Counted from the first letter of the stretch, positions 1 through 9,292 are shown. The stretch is 52,931 nt of DNA from an uncultured Actinomyces sp. (GCA_938014245.1 CALLSD010000029.1:1-52931); one strand, 5' to 3'. Translations and numbers: made by a program. The notes: generated by a model not told the origin, from the letters alone.

Positions 1-49
1 GACCTCCGGGTTATGAGCCCGGCGAGCTACCGAACTGCTCCACCCCGCG
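1..49 (-). tRNA. Initiator tRNA-Met (CAT anticodon), 3' part cut by window edge
   Basis: Read on the minus strand, the first 49 bases give the 5' two thirds of a tRNA: acceptor strand starting CGCGGGG, a D-arm with GGAGCAGTTCGGTAGCTC, then an anticodon arm with five G-C-rich pairs closing the loop CTCATAA. The CAT anticodon, the C at position 1 and the run of three G-C pairs below the loop (CCGGG/CCCGG) are the marks of the initiator tRNA. The variable loop, T-arm and 3' acceptor strand lie left of the window. It initiates translation with formyl-methionine. Confidence 0.93.
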
Positions 50-173
50 TCGGTACCTAAAAAAGATACCTGCCTTGGCCCAAAAGCACAACTCGAGGCG
101 GGTGACATGGGTCATGTAGATCCACACGCTCAAACTGGACGCAGATGAAAGTGCCAGGTTTTAGCATCGCTCC

Positions 174-1406
174 ATGACACTTCAGAGCCTTTTCTTCTTC
201 CTCCTCTGCGCACTCCTAGCCTGTTTATCGTGGGCAGTGGGCAAGCATAGCGGGGCGCTCCACGCGCGCCTCGAACTTTCGCAAGATCTCGCACGCAGCC
301 AGGCCCAAGTGGCAGAACTGCGCGAACGCCTCACACAAGAACATACTTTCCAAAGCTTCTTGGCCGATTCTCAATCCCAAGCAGCACAGCTTGATTCTGC
401 GCAGCACCAACGGCTCATGCAGACAATCCTTCCGATCAACGAAGGCTTAAAGCTCCTCCAAACCTCCGTCAGTTCTTTAGAACGACAGCAGGCCGCGCAA
501 ATCGGTGCGATTGATCAACAATTGAAGTGGACACGCGAATCGGAAGATTTACTTCGGCAGTCCACCCAAGAACTCACGCGAACACTCTCCCATGCTTCTC
601 TTCGTGGAACTTGGGGAGAAGCCCAGCTGCGTTCTCTCGTTGAGTCTGCCGGGCTGATCGAACACGTCCACTTTGAGACCCAAGTGGAAACGGCAGGCCG
701 ATCCAAACGCCCTGACATGATCGTCCTTCTCCCCCAAGACAAGTGCATTCCAATCGATGCGAAGGTTCCCCTAGACGCCTACTTGCGCGCCCAAAGCGAA
801 GACACTCCACTACATGTGGATAGCGAGGATCCTTCGGATCAGACACTCACTTACGAGCAGCTGATGCTCCAGCACGCAAAGTCCTTGCGCCGCCACGTCA
901 GTGAACTCTCCCGAAAGGAATACTGGAAAGAACTCCCCCATGCCGCTGACTATGTCATTGCTTTTATTCCCAGTGAATCGGTTCTCTCTGCAGCATTGCA
1001 TACCGATCCTTCACTCATGCATGATGCATTGAACATGAATGTTGTTCTTGCATCCCCCACTTCCCTGTGGGCAATTCTGCGAACGGTTGCCTTCACCTGG
1101 CGTCAACAAAGCCTCTCCACACAGGCTCAACAGATTATTCAGCTCTCTCAAGAACTCTACGAACGGCTCCAAACTCTTGGAAAACACGCCTCCAAAGTCT
1201 CCGCTGCACTCAACAATGCATCACAGTCCTGGAATTCCTTCCTCGGCTCTTTTGAGTCACGCGCATTAGTCAGCGCACGAAAGCTCTCAGGAATAGATCT
1301 CAGTCCTGAGCCCCTCGAGCACGCTGAGGTAGAGGCAAAAACTCTCACGATGCCCTTGTCACAGGCGGCGGAAGACCTCGACTCGCCAGCGGAGGGCATC
1401 TCCTGA
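174..1406 (+). CDS. rmuC: DNA recombination protein RmuC family
   Basis: The RmuC family restrains DNA rearrangements at inverted repeats in E. coli and has a restriction-endonuclease-like core; its biochemical activity is not settled. The 410-residue protein has an N-terminal membrane anchor (residues 5-22), a long Gln/Glu-rich coiled coil (about 30-140) and the family core with RGTWGEAQLRSLVESAGL, KRPDMIVLLP and IPIDAKVPLDAY near residues 145-205. This is the usual domain order and length. The ATG has no strong Shine-Dalgarno upstream. The last 48 bases overlap the 3' end of the convergent dihydrofolate reductase gene, so both reading frames are used there on opposite strands. Confidence 0.9.
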   Translation: MTLQSLFFFLLCALLACLSWAVGKHSGALHARLELSQDLARSQAQVAELRERLTQEHTFQSFLADSQSQAAQLDSAQHQRLMQTILPINEGLKLLQTSVSSLERQQAAQIGAIDQQLKWTRESEDLLRQSTQELTRTLSHASLRGTWGEAQLRSLVESAGLIEHVHFETQVETAGRSKRPDMIVLLPQDKCIPIDAKVPLDAYLRAQSEDTPLHVDSEDPSDQTLTYEQLMLQHAKSLRRHVSELSRKEYWKELPHAADYVIAFIPSESVLSAALHTDPSLMHDALNMNVVLASPTSLWAILRTVAFTWRQQSLSTQAQQIIQLSQELYERLQTLGKHASKVSAALNNASQSWNSFLGSFESRALVSARKLSGIDLSPEPLEHAEVEAKTLTMPLSQAAEDLDSPAEGIS

Positions 1407-1967
1407 GGAGGGACGCCAGGCCTCGTCGCTGCGAAGAGGGTCAAGCCCCCACTCGTCAGGGGAAATCTCTGGCGCAAACACTTTATTTTCACTGGTCTTG
1501 ATCTTTTCAAGACAGGGGTCGTCAAGTTCTAAGAAAGAGACGACAAGCTCATCCACCAGCGGCATTGACTGCGTGTAGATCTGTGCGCCGCCCGTAATCC
1601 ACACGCGCTCACTGCCCCGCTCGCCTGCATCCCCTTGTCCAAGTCGCACAGCCTCGTCCAAGGAATGCGCAACCAGCGCACCATCCAGTTTCAGATCTGG
1701 GTTCCGGGTGATGACAATGGATGTTCTACCAGGTAAGGGACGCCCCAAGGCATCCCACGATGAACGACCCATAATAATCGGGCAGTTCATTGTTGCGGCC
1801 TTGAAGTGAGCAAAATCCGCAGGAACCCGCCAGAGCATTTCAGTCCCCGACCCCAGCAGCCCATCAGCAGTTTGCGCCCAAATCGATGCAAGAGGGACCA
1901 AGCGATGCTGTGCTTGTAATTCCTCCCCCACCGTCATTTCCCGGGCAGCGCCTCCGCCGTGGTTCAC
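1359..1967 (-). CDS. folA: Dihydrofolate reductase
   Basis: Reduces dihydrofolate to tetrahydrofolate with NADPH, regenerating the cofactor oxidised by thymidylate synthase. Family landmarks are present: LVPLASIWAQTADGLLG as the first strand, WRVPADF with the substrate-binding acidic residue, IIMGRSSWDALGRPLPGRTS and the cofactor-loop WITGGAQIY. The GTG start overlaps the thyA stop by 4 bp (GTGA), which indicates translational coupling. That start adds about 22 residues before the usual N-terminus; the ATG at codon 11 is an alternative. At 202 residues it is longer than the typical 160, from this extension and a charged insert before the C-terminal strand. Confidence 0.93.
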   Translation of the reverse strand: MNHGGGAAREMTVGEELQAQHRLVPLASIWAQTADGLLGSGTEMLWRVPADFAHFKAATMNCPIIMGRSSWDALGRPLPGRTSIVITRNPDLKLDGALVAHSLDEAVRLGQGDAGERGSERVWITGGAQIYTQSMPLVDELVVSFLELDDPCLEKIKTSENKVFAPEISPDEWGLDPLRSDEAWRPSSGDALRWRVEVFRRL

Positions 1968-2767
1968 ACGGCCACCGGCGCTTTGATCGTCGGGTGATGT
2001 TCGTAGCCCTCGATCTCAATATCGTCGAAATCGTAAGAGAACATTGAATCCGCTTGGCGCAGCTTCAAAGTTGGGAAGGGATAGGGCTCACGCGAGAGCT
2101 GCTCATTCACCTGTTCGACATGGTTCGAGTAGATGTGGCAGTCTCCACCGGTCCAAATAAAGTCGCCAACTTCCAGGCCGGCCTGCTGGGCAAACATGTG
2201 GGTCAAGAGCGAATAAGAGGCGATATTGAAGGGAACACCAAGGAACATGTCGGCACTGCGCTGATACAGCTGGAGGGACAGGCGCCCCTGGGCGACATAG
2301 AGCTGGAAGAACGCATGGCAAGGCTCAAGAGCCATCTGCGGAAGATCCCCAACATTCCAAGCCGATACAATCATGCGACGGGAATCAGGGTTAGTCTTCA
2401 GCGTCTCTAAGACCTGAGAGATCTGGTCGATCTCACGACCATCCCCGGCATTCCAGCGACGCCACTGGACACCATAAACGGGCCCCAAGTCACCATTTTC
2501 ATCGGCCCATTCATTCCAGATACGAACGCCATTTTCCTGAAGCCAGCGAACATTTGAATCCCCGCTGAGGAACCATAAGAGCTCGCCAATGATCGACTTC
2601 ATGTGGACACGCTTGGTCGTAATGAGCGGAAAACCCTGTGAGAGGTCGTAGCGAAGCTGAGCACCGAAAAGGGAACGCGTGCCCGTACCCGTGCGGTCGG
2701 TCTTTTCCGCACCCTCACGCATAATCTTTGCCAGTAGGTCTTCGTATTGCCTATCAACCTGGTTCAT
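1964..2767 (-). CDS. thyA: Thymidylate synthase (ThyA type)
   Basis: Methylates dUMP to dTMP with methylenetetrahydrofolate as both carbon donor and reductant. It is a full-length classical ThyA of 267 residues. Visible motifs: RTGTGTRSLFGAQ near the N-terminus, the catalytic cysteine in EPCHAFFQLYV, QRSADMFLGVPFNIASYSLL, and GDCHIYSNHVEQVNEQL. It is first in a two-gene operon with folA, overlapping by 4 bp. This is the normal pairing, because ThyA generates the dihydrofolate that FolA recycles. It starts at ATG after a purine-rich GGGAAAAG stretch. Confidence 0.97.
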   Translation of the reverse strand: MNQVDRQYEDLLAKIMREGAEKTDRTGTGTRSLFGAQLRYDLSQGFPLITTKRVHMKSIIGELLWFLSGDSNVRWLQENGVRIWNEWADENGDLGPVYGVQWRRWNAGDGREIDQISQVLETLKTNPDSRRMIVSAWNVGDLPQMALEPCHAFFQLYVAQGRLSLQLYQRSADMFLGVPFNIASYSLLTHMFAQQAGLEVGDFIWTGGDCHIYSNHVEQVNEQLSREPYPFPTLKLRQADSMFSYDFDDIEIEGYEHHPTIKAPVAV

Positions 2768-2852
2768 TACTTTTCCCTTCCGGCTTTGTTCTGCCTCTTT
2801 CGCCAGCGCCTACAAGCCTAGTGGCACACGCTGGCGAAAGAGACAGCAACTC

Positions 2853-3323
2853 TCAAGATTCGCGAACCTCTTCGGAGGCGATATGCAAGGTGTGAGGCAG
2901 TGGCTCAGAAATGCTATGCGAGATCGTGCAATTGCGCTCGATAGCGGAGCCAGCACGACGAAGAAGATTAACTGTCTCTTCTTCACTGAGCGAAGAGAGG
3001 TCCTGAAGAAGTTCGACTTCCATCGAGGTGAAGCGGTCAGCGGCCTCGTCATATTCGGCGGAAACGCCGGCAATCTGCGCGAAATCCTCGCCCAAAACTG
3101 CGGCGAAACGCGCATCAGAGGACATTGCCATGCAACCGGCCAGCGCAAGCTTGAGCAAATCACCTGGGGTGAAGCGTCCTGGGCCGTCACCGACCAGAAC
3201 CTCAGCTCCGCGAGCATTACGAGCGACGTACTGACGCACTCCTGTCCGTTCCAGGTACAGAGGCCGTGAGGGGCCACCCGCAGCCGCGACAGACTGTGTT
3301 GTTTCGTTGATTTCTTCAGCCAT
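2853..3323 (-). CDS. OsmC/Ohr family protein
   Basis: OsmC-family proteins reduce organic hydroperoxides with a pair of cysteines at the interface of a homodimer. Both are present here in 156 residues: one in KLALAGCMAMSSD, at the start of the central helix, and one in ERNCTISHS. The fold and length match the short OsmC branch rather than Ohr in particular, so the substrate is uncertain. It lies 85 bp upstream of thyA on the same strand and may be transcribed with thyA-folA. The 85-bp gap shows no strong terminator. Confidence 0.88.
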   Translation of the reverse strand: MAEEINETTQSVAAAGGPSRPLYLERTGVRQYVARNARGAEVLVGDGPGRFTPGDLLKLALAGCMAMSSDARFAAVLGEDFAQIAGVSAEYDEAADRFTSMEVELLQDLSSLSEEETVNLLRRAGSAIERNCTISHSISEPLPHTLHIASEEVRES

Positions 3324-3375
3324 GATGTGTCCTTCCCATGTTCTTTATCAGTTCACAACCCGAAGCAAAAGGGTT

Positions 3376-3891
3376 TTATTCCGCGATGTAGTACTCGCCC
3401 GCATGTCTCTTGAGCCACGTGTCAACTATTGTGTGCTCTCGCTTGAAGAAGTCATCGAAATGCGAGGCCACCGTGGCCTCGACCATGCGTCCAATAAGAG
3501 GGATGGCAATTCTGTATTCGCCGCTGAGCGCCCACTGACACTGATTGCGATCCCACTCCACGGGACTCACGCTTTGGGTCAGGTGCGCGCTGACAGAGAC
3601 CGCCTCGGCGCTGAGCGTACATGTCGCTTGAAAGTGCCTGGGAGCGACCTGCGTCCACACCTCGTCGTATTCGATGAAGACTTGGTTTTCCACCGCCGAG
3701 CGCGCCCGCGCAGGAAGTGCATCGGGGTTGAGTTGTCCGCGAACGCTCACGGCGCCTGCCTGCGGATGCTCCACCACGGCCTCGCGAATAAGTTCCCCAA
3801 AGCGCGTCTGAACGAAATCCCCGTTCGTGCTGATTTCGACGAATGCCTCAGGCGAGCATTGATACTGCGCATCCCCATTGACCTGCATCAT
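3376..3891 (-). CDS. DUF2505 family protein (START/SRPBCC-like fold)
   Basis: A 171-residue protein of the actinobacterial DUF2505 family, whose function is unknown. The pattern fits a small START/SRPBCC-like hydrophobic-pocket domain: alternating beta strands (FQATCTLSAEAVSVSAHLTQ, CQWALSGEYRIAIPLIG) ending in a long C-terminal helix (EATVASHFDDFFKREHTIVDTW). The reading frame stays open to a GTG at 3939. The ATG pair at 3891/3888 is preferred because homologous domains begin near this point and a GGGA purine stretch precedes it. The gene is divergent from the PdtaS-like kinase and 52 bp upstream of the OsmC gene. Confidence 0.8.
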   Translation of the reverse strand: MMQVNGDAQYQCSPEAFVEISTNGDFVQTRFGELIREAVVEHPQAGAVSVRGQLNPDALPARARSAVENQVFIEYDEVWTQVAPRHFQATCTLSAEAVSVSAHLTQSVSPVEWDRNQCQWALSGEYRIAIPLIGRMVEATVASHFDDFFKREHTIVDTWLKRHAGEYYIAE

Positions 3892-4005
3892 TGTCCCATC
3901 TTCTTGCCTGCTTCGCCCGTTTGTTGAAGCGAAGTCCACAGGAGTGATTGTATCCTTGCCGCCCGTTGATTCTCACAATAAGGCGAGTGCCGCTATTGTG
4001 AAGAC

Positions 4006-5475
4006 ATGTCGGACATGTCAAGCTTTGCCCAATCTGCAGAAGTCTCATTCACTCCTAAGCTGTCCCCGGGAGCTCACGATCATTTGCACCAGCTCTTGGC
4101 TGATTGGCAGGTTCTTGCAGACCTTGCGGCTGCCGACTTGGTGTTGTGGCTTCATACAGACGATGACCGTTTCTTCGCCGCAGAGAATTGCCGCCCGTCA
4201 ACCTCGATCACCGTTCACGCTGATGATCCGCGGGGCCTGTATCTTCCTCTTGCTCGCGAGGCCGAGCTGCGTGAGGCGATGAGAACCGGCAAGGTCGTGC
4301 GCCCGACTTCGCCGCATTGGGCCGGCACCTATTCGGTTCTCGAAGTCTGCGTGCCCATCCCCTACGAGGGCGAAGTTATCGCAGTGCTCACGCGCGAAAC
4401 GAATCTATCGTCGCCTCGTCTTGCTCAAAACTTTGATACCTGGACCAGTGACGCGGCGGACATCATCTGCGAGATGATCACTCGGGGCGAGTACCCCTAC
4501 AAGTCTGCTCCAACAGCTTCCGCCCATGGCGTTCCCCGCGTCCAAGACGGAGCGATTCTCATCGATCAAGATGGAAAGGTCCTTCAGACGACCCCCAATG
4601 CTATGTCGTGTCTGCGTCGCATTGGAATCCGTCAAGATTCCGTATTCGGCGAAATCTTGGCCGAACGCATCACAGATGCTGTGAGCGATGAGAACAGCGT
4701 TGAAGAGTCTTTGGCAGTCGTCGTGATGGGACGCGCCCCCTGGCGCGTCGAACTATCGGTTCAAGGGGTCACGATCTCCTTGCGTGCGCTTCCGCTTGTC
4801 GATGGTCACAAGCGTCTGGGCGCTGTCATCTTGACGCGTGATATCACCGAGATTCGCCGACGCGAACAAGAACTCATGACAAAGGACGCAACGATTCGCG
4901 AAATTCACCACCGCGTGAAGAATAATCTGCAGACGGTTTCGGCTCTGCTGCGTCTTCAGTCTCGCCGTTCTGATCTGGAAAGCGTTCAGGCCGCACTCAA
5001 GGAAGCCGAGCGACGAGTCCAAGCGATTGCGACCGTTCACGAGGCCCTCTCACAAGACGTCAATGAACAGGTTGATTTTGACGATGTCGCGCGAACGATT
5101 GTGCGAATGGCCGGAACGCTTGCCTCAACCGATCATGCGGTCGATGTGACGACAACCGGCGAGTTCGGCAGCCTTGCAGCAGCGCAAGCGCAGGCCATGG
5201 CGACTGTTCTCAACGAGCTCGTGTCGAATTCGGTTGAGCACGGTCTTGCGGATAAGGACGGGCTGATCCGCGTCCACGCGCAGCGCAACGGTGACCAGCT
5301 CATTGTCACAGTCAGTGACAATGGTGCAGGAATCCAGCCCGGTCGGGCAATGACGGGTTTGGGGACCCAGATCGTCAATCAGATGGTTCGCGGCGAACTA
5401 CGAGGCAGCATCGATTGGGAGCCTGCTGAAGGCGGTGGAACCGTCGTCACATTGAAGGCCCGTTTATCCGACTGA
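4006..5475 (+). CDS. pdtaS: PdtaS-like sensor histidine kinase
   Basis: A soluble sensor kinase of 489 residues with no membrane segment. It follows the PdtaS layout: N-terminal GAF domain (about 20-150), PAS domain (about 165-285), HisKA_2 dimerisation domain and HATPase_c domain. The phospho-acceptor is His302 in EIHHRVKNNLQTVSALLRLQ. The ATPase N box is VLNELVSNSVEHG and the G1 box SDNGAGI, followed by GLGTQIV. In Mycobacterium and relatives, PdtaS phosphorylates the ANTAR-domain antiterminator PdtaR, which acts on nascent RNA. No pdtaR or other response regulator is in this window, as is also common in mycobacteria. It is a single gene ending in a long shared hairpin. Confidence 0.9.
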   Translation: MSDMSSFAQSAEVSFTPKLSPGAHDHLHQLLADWQVLADLAAADLVLWLHTDDDRFFAAENCRPSTSITVHADDPRGLYLPLAREAELREAMRTGKVVRPTSPHWAGTYSVLEVCVPIPYEGEVIAVLTRETNLSSPRLAQNFDTWTSDAADIICEMITRGEYPYKSAPTASAHGVPRVQDGAILIDQDGKVLQTTPNAMSCLRRIGIRQDSVFGEILAERITDAVSDENSVEESLAVVVMGRAPWRVELSVQGVTISLRALPLVDGHKRLGAVILTRDITEIRRREQELMTKDATIREIHHRVKNNLQTVSALLRLQSRRSDLESVQAALKEAERRVQAIATVHEALSQDVNEQVDFDDVARTIVRMAGTLASTDHAVDVTTTGEFGSLAAAQAQAMATVLNELVSNSVEHGLADKDGLIRVHAQRNGDQLIVTVSDNGAGIQPGRAMTGLGTQIVNQMVRGELRGSIDWEPAEGGGTVVTLKARLSD

Positions 5476-5544
5476 AAGTTTGTACCCGTATCCTTCCTTG
5501 AAGAATTAATGGGGAATGGCCTAGATACAACGCTTGTGATGTGA

Positions 5545-5592
5545 ATGTCGTTGGGGGCGGGAGGATTTCAATCCTCCCGCCCCCAACGACAT
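5545..5592. terminator. Perfect 22-bp hairpin between convergent genes
   Basis: The two 22-nt arms (5545-5566 and 5571-5592) are exact reverse complements, separated by a TTCA tetraloop. The core is GGGGGCGGGAGGAT. It sits in the 135-bp gap between the kinase gene and the convergent UPF0182 gene and can fold on either transcript. Neither side has a long T-run, so termination would rest on stem strength or RNA end protection. A bidirectional terminator is the simplest reading. Confidence 0.8.
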
Positions 5593-5610
5593 CAATCATG
5601 TTTCAGCACA

Positions 5611-8600
5611 TCAGGAACCAGAGCCCTTTTGTCCTTCCAGTGCCTTTTGAGCCTCAATAGCCTTGGCAAGGGAATCGTTCAAGCGTTTTTGCGATTCACC
5701 ATAAGCTGCCCAGTCATTGTTCTTCAGGGCATTTTGGCCATCTTGGATGGCCTGATTAGCGTCCTGAAGAGCAGAGGCGAGCTGCTGTGAGGGCTCAGAA
5801 TTCGTATCGGTATTTTGGTTCTTATCCTTGCTGGAGGTGTCCTTACCCGTCACCTTTGCAGCTGAATCCCCACCGAAGGTTTGATCCAGCGACTCTTGCA
5901 AAGTCGGGGCGAATCCAACGCGATTACCAAAAGCCGTCAAGACGAAACGCAGCACCGGATAGTTCGCGCCGCCCGATCCTTGAATGTACACGGGCTGGAC
6001 GTAAAGAAGGCCTCCACCCACGGGCAGGGTCAAGAGGTTACCCCTAATGACCGTTGAATCCGACAGGTTCAACACGTTCAATTGCGAGGCAATTGTCTGG
6101 TTCGTGTCGTAGGCATTTTGGATCTGTCCGGGGCCAGGAACCGTCGTCGAGGAAGGCAGTGCAATCAATCGCAGCTTGCCGTATCCCTCGCGAACTTGCC
6201 CAGCTTGGCTTCCCGTTTCCGAATCGACTGCGAGGAAGCCAGCCATGGCCTCGCGCTTGGACTCGCCACCGGGGACGAACACAGAGGTGAGGGAGAACTC
6301 TGCGGAGTCTTGCCCAGGCATCTGCATGGTCAGATAGTAGGGCGGCTGCACTCGGATCGCTTGCAGCTGCGAGGAAGTCATGGTCTGAATCGAGCCATTG
6401 GCTGTTGCAGCAGTCGAGGTTTCTTCTGCCAGTCGCCAGCGGTCGCCACCGGTGTAGAAATCAGCGGCATCACGCACGTGGTAGGACGTGAGAAGGTCAC
6501 GCTGAACCTTGAACATGTCCTCCGGGTAGCGCAGGTGCCCCATCAGGTCGGCAGAGATGTTTGCCTTGGGTTCCACGGTTCCGGGGTAGATCTTCGTCCA
6601 GGTATTGAGGATCGGATCGTTATCGTCCCACTGGAACAAACGCACCGATCCGTCATAGGCGTCGACGATGGCCTTCACCGAGTTACGCATGTAGTTGATG
6701 GAGTTTCCTTGGATGTACTCTCCCACCGACTGTGAACGCGAATCGACCGTGCTGGAGGACAGCGATTGGTGCTGGGCATAAGGGTAGGAATCCGTGGTTG
6801 TGTAGGCGTCAACAACCCACACCAGACGCTTCGGAGTCGAAGGATCTCCATCGGTATCAACAACCGCCGGATAAGCCTTCTGTTCCAAAGTCAGGTAAGG
6901 CGCGACCTTTGCGACTCGCAGCAAGGGATCACGGTCATACAGAATCTGGGACTCTTCATTCGTTTGAGAGGAGAAGAAGATATCCGTTGACCCGAACTTG
7001 ATCGAGTACAGGAGCTTATTCCACACATTCCCAACCGAAGGACCACCATTGCCGGTGAAGGTTGTGGAAACCTGACCGCCGGGAGCGTTGTCATCGGGGT
7101 AGTCAAGTTCTTGGGGCGCGGTGCCCTCTGGGCCGCCGACGATCGAGTAATCGGGCGCCGACTGAGAGAAGTAGACGCGAGGCTCGTAGGCTCCCATTTC
7201 ACCCGTCGAGGGGATGGACTGTTCCCAGTAGGCGGGAAGGCCATCTGAGGTGATGGTGTTACCGTAGGCCGCCACAACACCGAAACCGTGTGTGTAGACG
7301 GTATGGCGGTTCACCCAGGTCTGCTGTTCTTGCGAGAGTCCAGCAAGGTTGAGTTCACGCATCGAAATGACGGTGTCGCGACGCTCACCGTTGATCGTGT
7401 AGCGGTCGACAAAGAAGCCAGAATCGAAAGAGTAGTAGGGACGCGACTGCTGGAGCTGCTGAACTGTCTTGCGGATCACCTGCGGGTCGAGCAGTCGAAT
7501 CTGCGAGGTCGATTCCGAGTCTTCACGCAACTGACCGGGTTGAGCACTGGTCGTTGCGTCATAGGTCGTGTAGTCCAAATCATCCAGACCATAGGCACTC
7601 AAGGTCGCGTCAATATTGTTCTGAATGTAGGGAGCGTTTAGAGAACGTGCGTTCGGGCGGACCCTGAACTGTTCGATGAGCGCGGGGTAGGCGCCGCCGA
7701 TGACCAATGCGGCAACCACGGTGACAACGACGCCGATCGTGGGAAGGCGCCAGGTGCCTCGGAAAGCGGCAATAAGGAAGAGAACCGCAACCGCGAGCGA
7801 GATCACCGCGAGAATCGAGTGCGCGGGAAGGGTGGCGTTGACGTCTGCATACATTGCGCCGTCAATGTTGTCCCCACTTTGAGTGAGCAGTGAGTAGCGG
7901 CCGATCCAGTAGTATGCGCCGATGATTACCGAGGCCACGGCTGCGAGGATCCCCAGGTGGCGTCGCACCTTCTTCCGAGCGTGCGGGCGCGGAGTGAGCT
8001 GCAGCCCTCCGTAGAGGTAGGACACAGCAACCGAGACCGCCAGCGAGAGAAGGACAAGGCGCATCAGGAAAGAGACGACCAGCTCAAGGAAGGGAAGAGT
8101 AAAGACGAAGAATGAAACGTCCCACCCGAAAATTGGGTCGGTCTTCCCGAAGGGCGTCGCATTGAGCCAGGTGAGGACAGTCTGCCATCCTTCGGCGAGC
8201 CTGATTCCAACGGGGATACCGATCAGTAGAGCAACCAGCCACGCAAGCCCCTTCTTATGGGGCTCAATTGCTTCTTGGTATTGGCGAAGATTCGCGCCTG
8301 CTTCTCCCCTGCCCGATGGCACGCGATGACGATGAGCCAGACCGATCATCGTACGCAAGAGAGCTACTGAAATCACTGCACCGATGAGTGCCAGTGCAGC
8401 GATAGCTCCCCACCGGGTCAAAATGATCCGAGTCGAATGCATCTGCTGGAACCAGAGAATTTCAGTCCAGAACGATGAGGCAGCGTAGACAAAGAGCCCT
8501 ACGAGCACCAATACCCCAACGGTGATGGCTCCGGGGCCGATCTTGGGTCGGCGGAACTCAATTTTGGGCAATTGGATAGGGTGATTGCCGGCGGAGAAGG

Positions 8601-8613
8601 GAGAATCGCTCAC
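5611..8613 (-). CDS. UPF0182 family membrane protein
   Basis: A 1000-residue member of UPF0182, a large actinobacterial family without a defined function. The N-terminal third carries about seven hydrophobic segments: AITVGVLVLVGLFVYAASS near 28-46, then segments near 70, 125, 170, 185, 225, 260 and 290. A large extracytoplasmic region of about 550 residues follows. The C-terminal tail is low-complexity (Lys/Asp/Asn/Gln-rich) and then helical (QKRLNDSLAKAIEAQKALEG). Length and topology match full-length homologues. It is divergent from the PPA1309 gene, with a short shared promoter region, an arrangement seen in many actinobacteria. Transport or envelope functions have been guessed for the family; nothing here decides. 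Confidence 0.9.
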   Translation of the reverse strand: MSDSPFSAGNHPIQLPKIEFRRPKIGPGAITVGVLVLVGLFVYAASSFWTEILWFQQMHSTRIILTRWGAIAALALIGAVISVALLRTMIGLAHRHRVPSGRGEAGANLRQYQEAIEPHKKGLAWLVALLIGIPVGIRLAEGWQTVLTWLNATPFGKTDPIFGWDVSFFVFTLPFLELVVSFLMRLVLLSLAVSVAVSYLYGGLQLTPRPHARKKVRRHLGILAAVASVIIGAYYWIGRYSLLTQSGDNIDGAMYADVNATLPAHSILAVISLAVAVLFLIAAFRGTWRLPTIGVVVTVVAALVIGGAYPALIEQFRVRPNARSLNAPYIQNNIDATLSAYGLDDLDYTTYDATTSAQPGQLREDSESTSQIRLLDPQVIRKTVQQLQQSRPYYSFDSGFFVDRYTINGERRDTVISMRELNLAGLSQEQQTWVNRHTVYTHGFGVVAAYGNTITSDGLPAYWEQSIPSTGEMGAYEPRVYFSQSAPDYSIVGGPEGTAPQELDYPDDNAPGGQVSTTFTGNGGPSVGNVWNKLLYSIKFGSTDIFFSSQTNEESQILYDRDPLLRVAKVAPYLTLEQKAYPAVVDTDGDPSTPKRLVWVVDAYTTTDSYPYAQHQSLSSSTVDSRSQSVGEYIQGNSINYMRNSVKAIVDAYDGSVRLFQWDDNDPILNTWTKIYPGTVEPKANISADLMGHLRYPEDMFKVQRDLLTSYHVRDAADFYTGGDRWRLAEETSTAATANGSIQTMTSSQLQAIRVQPPYYLTMQMPGQDSAEFSLTSVFVPGGESKREAMAGFLAVDSETGSQAGQVREGYGKLRLIALPSSTTVPGPGQIQNAYDTNQTIASQLNVLNLSDSTVIRGNLLTLPVGGGLLYVQPVYIQGSGGANYPVLRFVLTAFGNRVGFAPTLQESLDQTFGGDSAAKVTGKDTSSKDKNQNTDTNSEPSQQLASALQDANQAIQDGQNALKNNDWAAYGESQKRLNDSLAKAIEAQKALEGQKGSGS

Positions 8614-8707
8614 AAAGCTTCCTCTCTAAAGAATGATCACGATATGTGTATTCTAGCCAGCCGCGCATGCATCTGCGTGTGCCAAGTGCCTGTGGGAAAA
8701 TGAGCGC

Positions 8708-9253
8708 ATGAATGAACTCACCCCAACTGCTGACCAGCTCGCACTCGCTCATGTCGTCCTCGACATTGAAAAAGCGGCTTCACTGGTTGGCTGGGATCAT
8801 GCGCCTTCCCTTTATGCTCTGGTACGCACAGCAACTCTTCTCGATCAGCCGGATCTTCCTGAAGAACTCAAAGACGCACTGCGCCAAGAATGGGATGGCA
8901 CTGATACGCATTTGAGTGCCATCATCCAAGAAGACTTCCAAGGGGAAGACCTCGAAGACATGCTCGCCCACCTTGCATGGCCGCCTTCAGTCGTCGGTGC
9001 AGCACTGAGCCTCGAACGCGTCATTGTTCCCCCCGAGGTGGAAGCACAGGCTCCGGAAGACCCCGATGAAGCTCTTGCCTTCATTTCGAATCATCCGAAG
9101 GCTACCGATGTTCGCATTGCAGCGGGCGCCCTGCGCAGCGGTGAGACGTGGAGTGCTCTGCGCGCGCGTACTTTTGACAGCGACGACAAGGTCGGTCAGG
9201 GTTCGCAATTGGTCCCCGGGCTAACGGACGCGCTCTTGGCTTCACTTTCCTAA
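8708..9253 (+). CDS. PPA1309 family protein
   Basis: A 181-residue soluble acidic protein of the family named after Cutibacterium acnes PPA1309; no activity is known. Recognisable stretches are AHVVLDIEKAASLVGWD near the N-terminus, LEDMLAHLAWPPSVVGAALSLERVI in the middle, and HPKATDVRIAAGALRSGETW followed by the C-terminal VPGLTDALLASL. No catalytic motif or membrane segment is visible. The family nearly always sits between UPF0182 and the Lon-like PDZ protease, as here, so it probably works with one of them. It is convergent with the protease gene, with 39 bp between stops. Confidence 0.85.
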   Translation: MNELTPTADQLALAHVVLDIEKAASLVGWDHAPSLYALVRTATLLDQPDLPEELKDALRQEWDGTDTHLSAIIQEDFQGEDLEDMLAHLAWPPSVVGAALSLERVIVPPEVEAQAPEDPDEALAFISNHPKATDVRIAAGALRSGETWSALRARTFDSDDKVGQGSQLVPGLTDALLASLS

Positions 9254-9292
9254 GAAATTGCCGAGGCGCACCTGCCCCTAGCGTTCTTCGGC

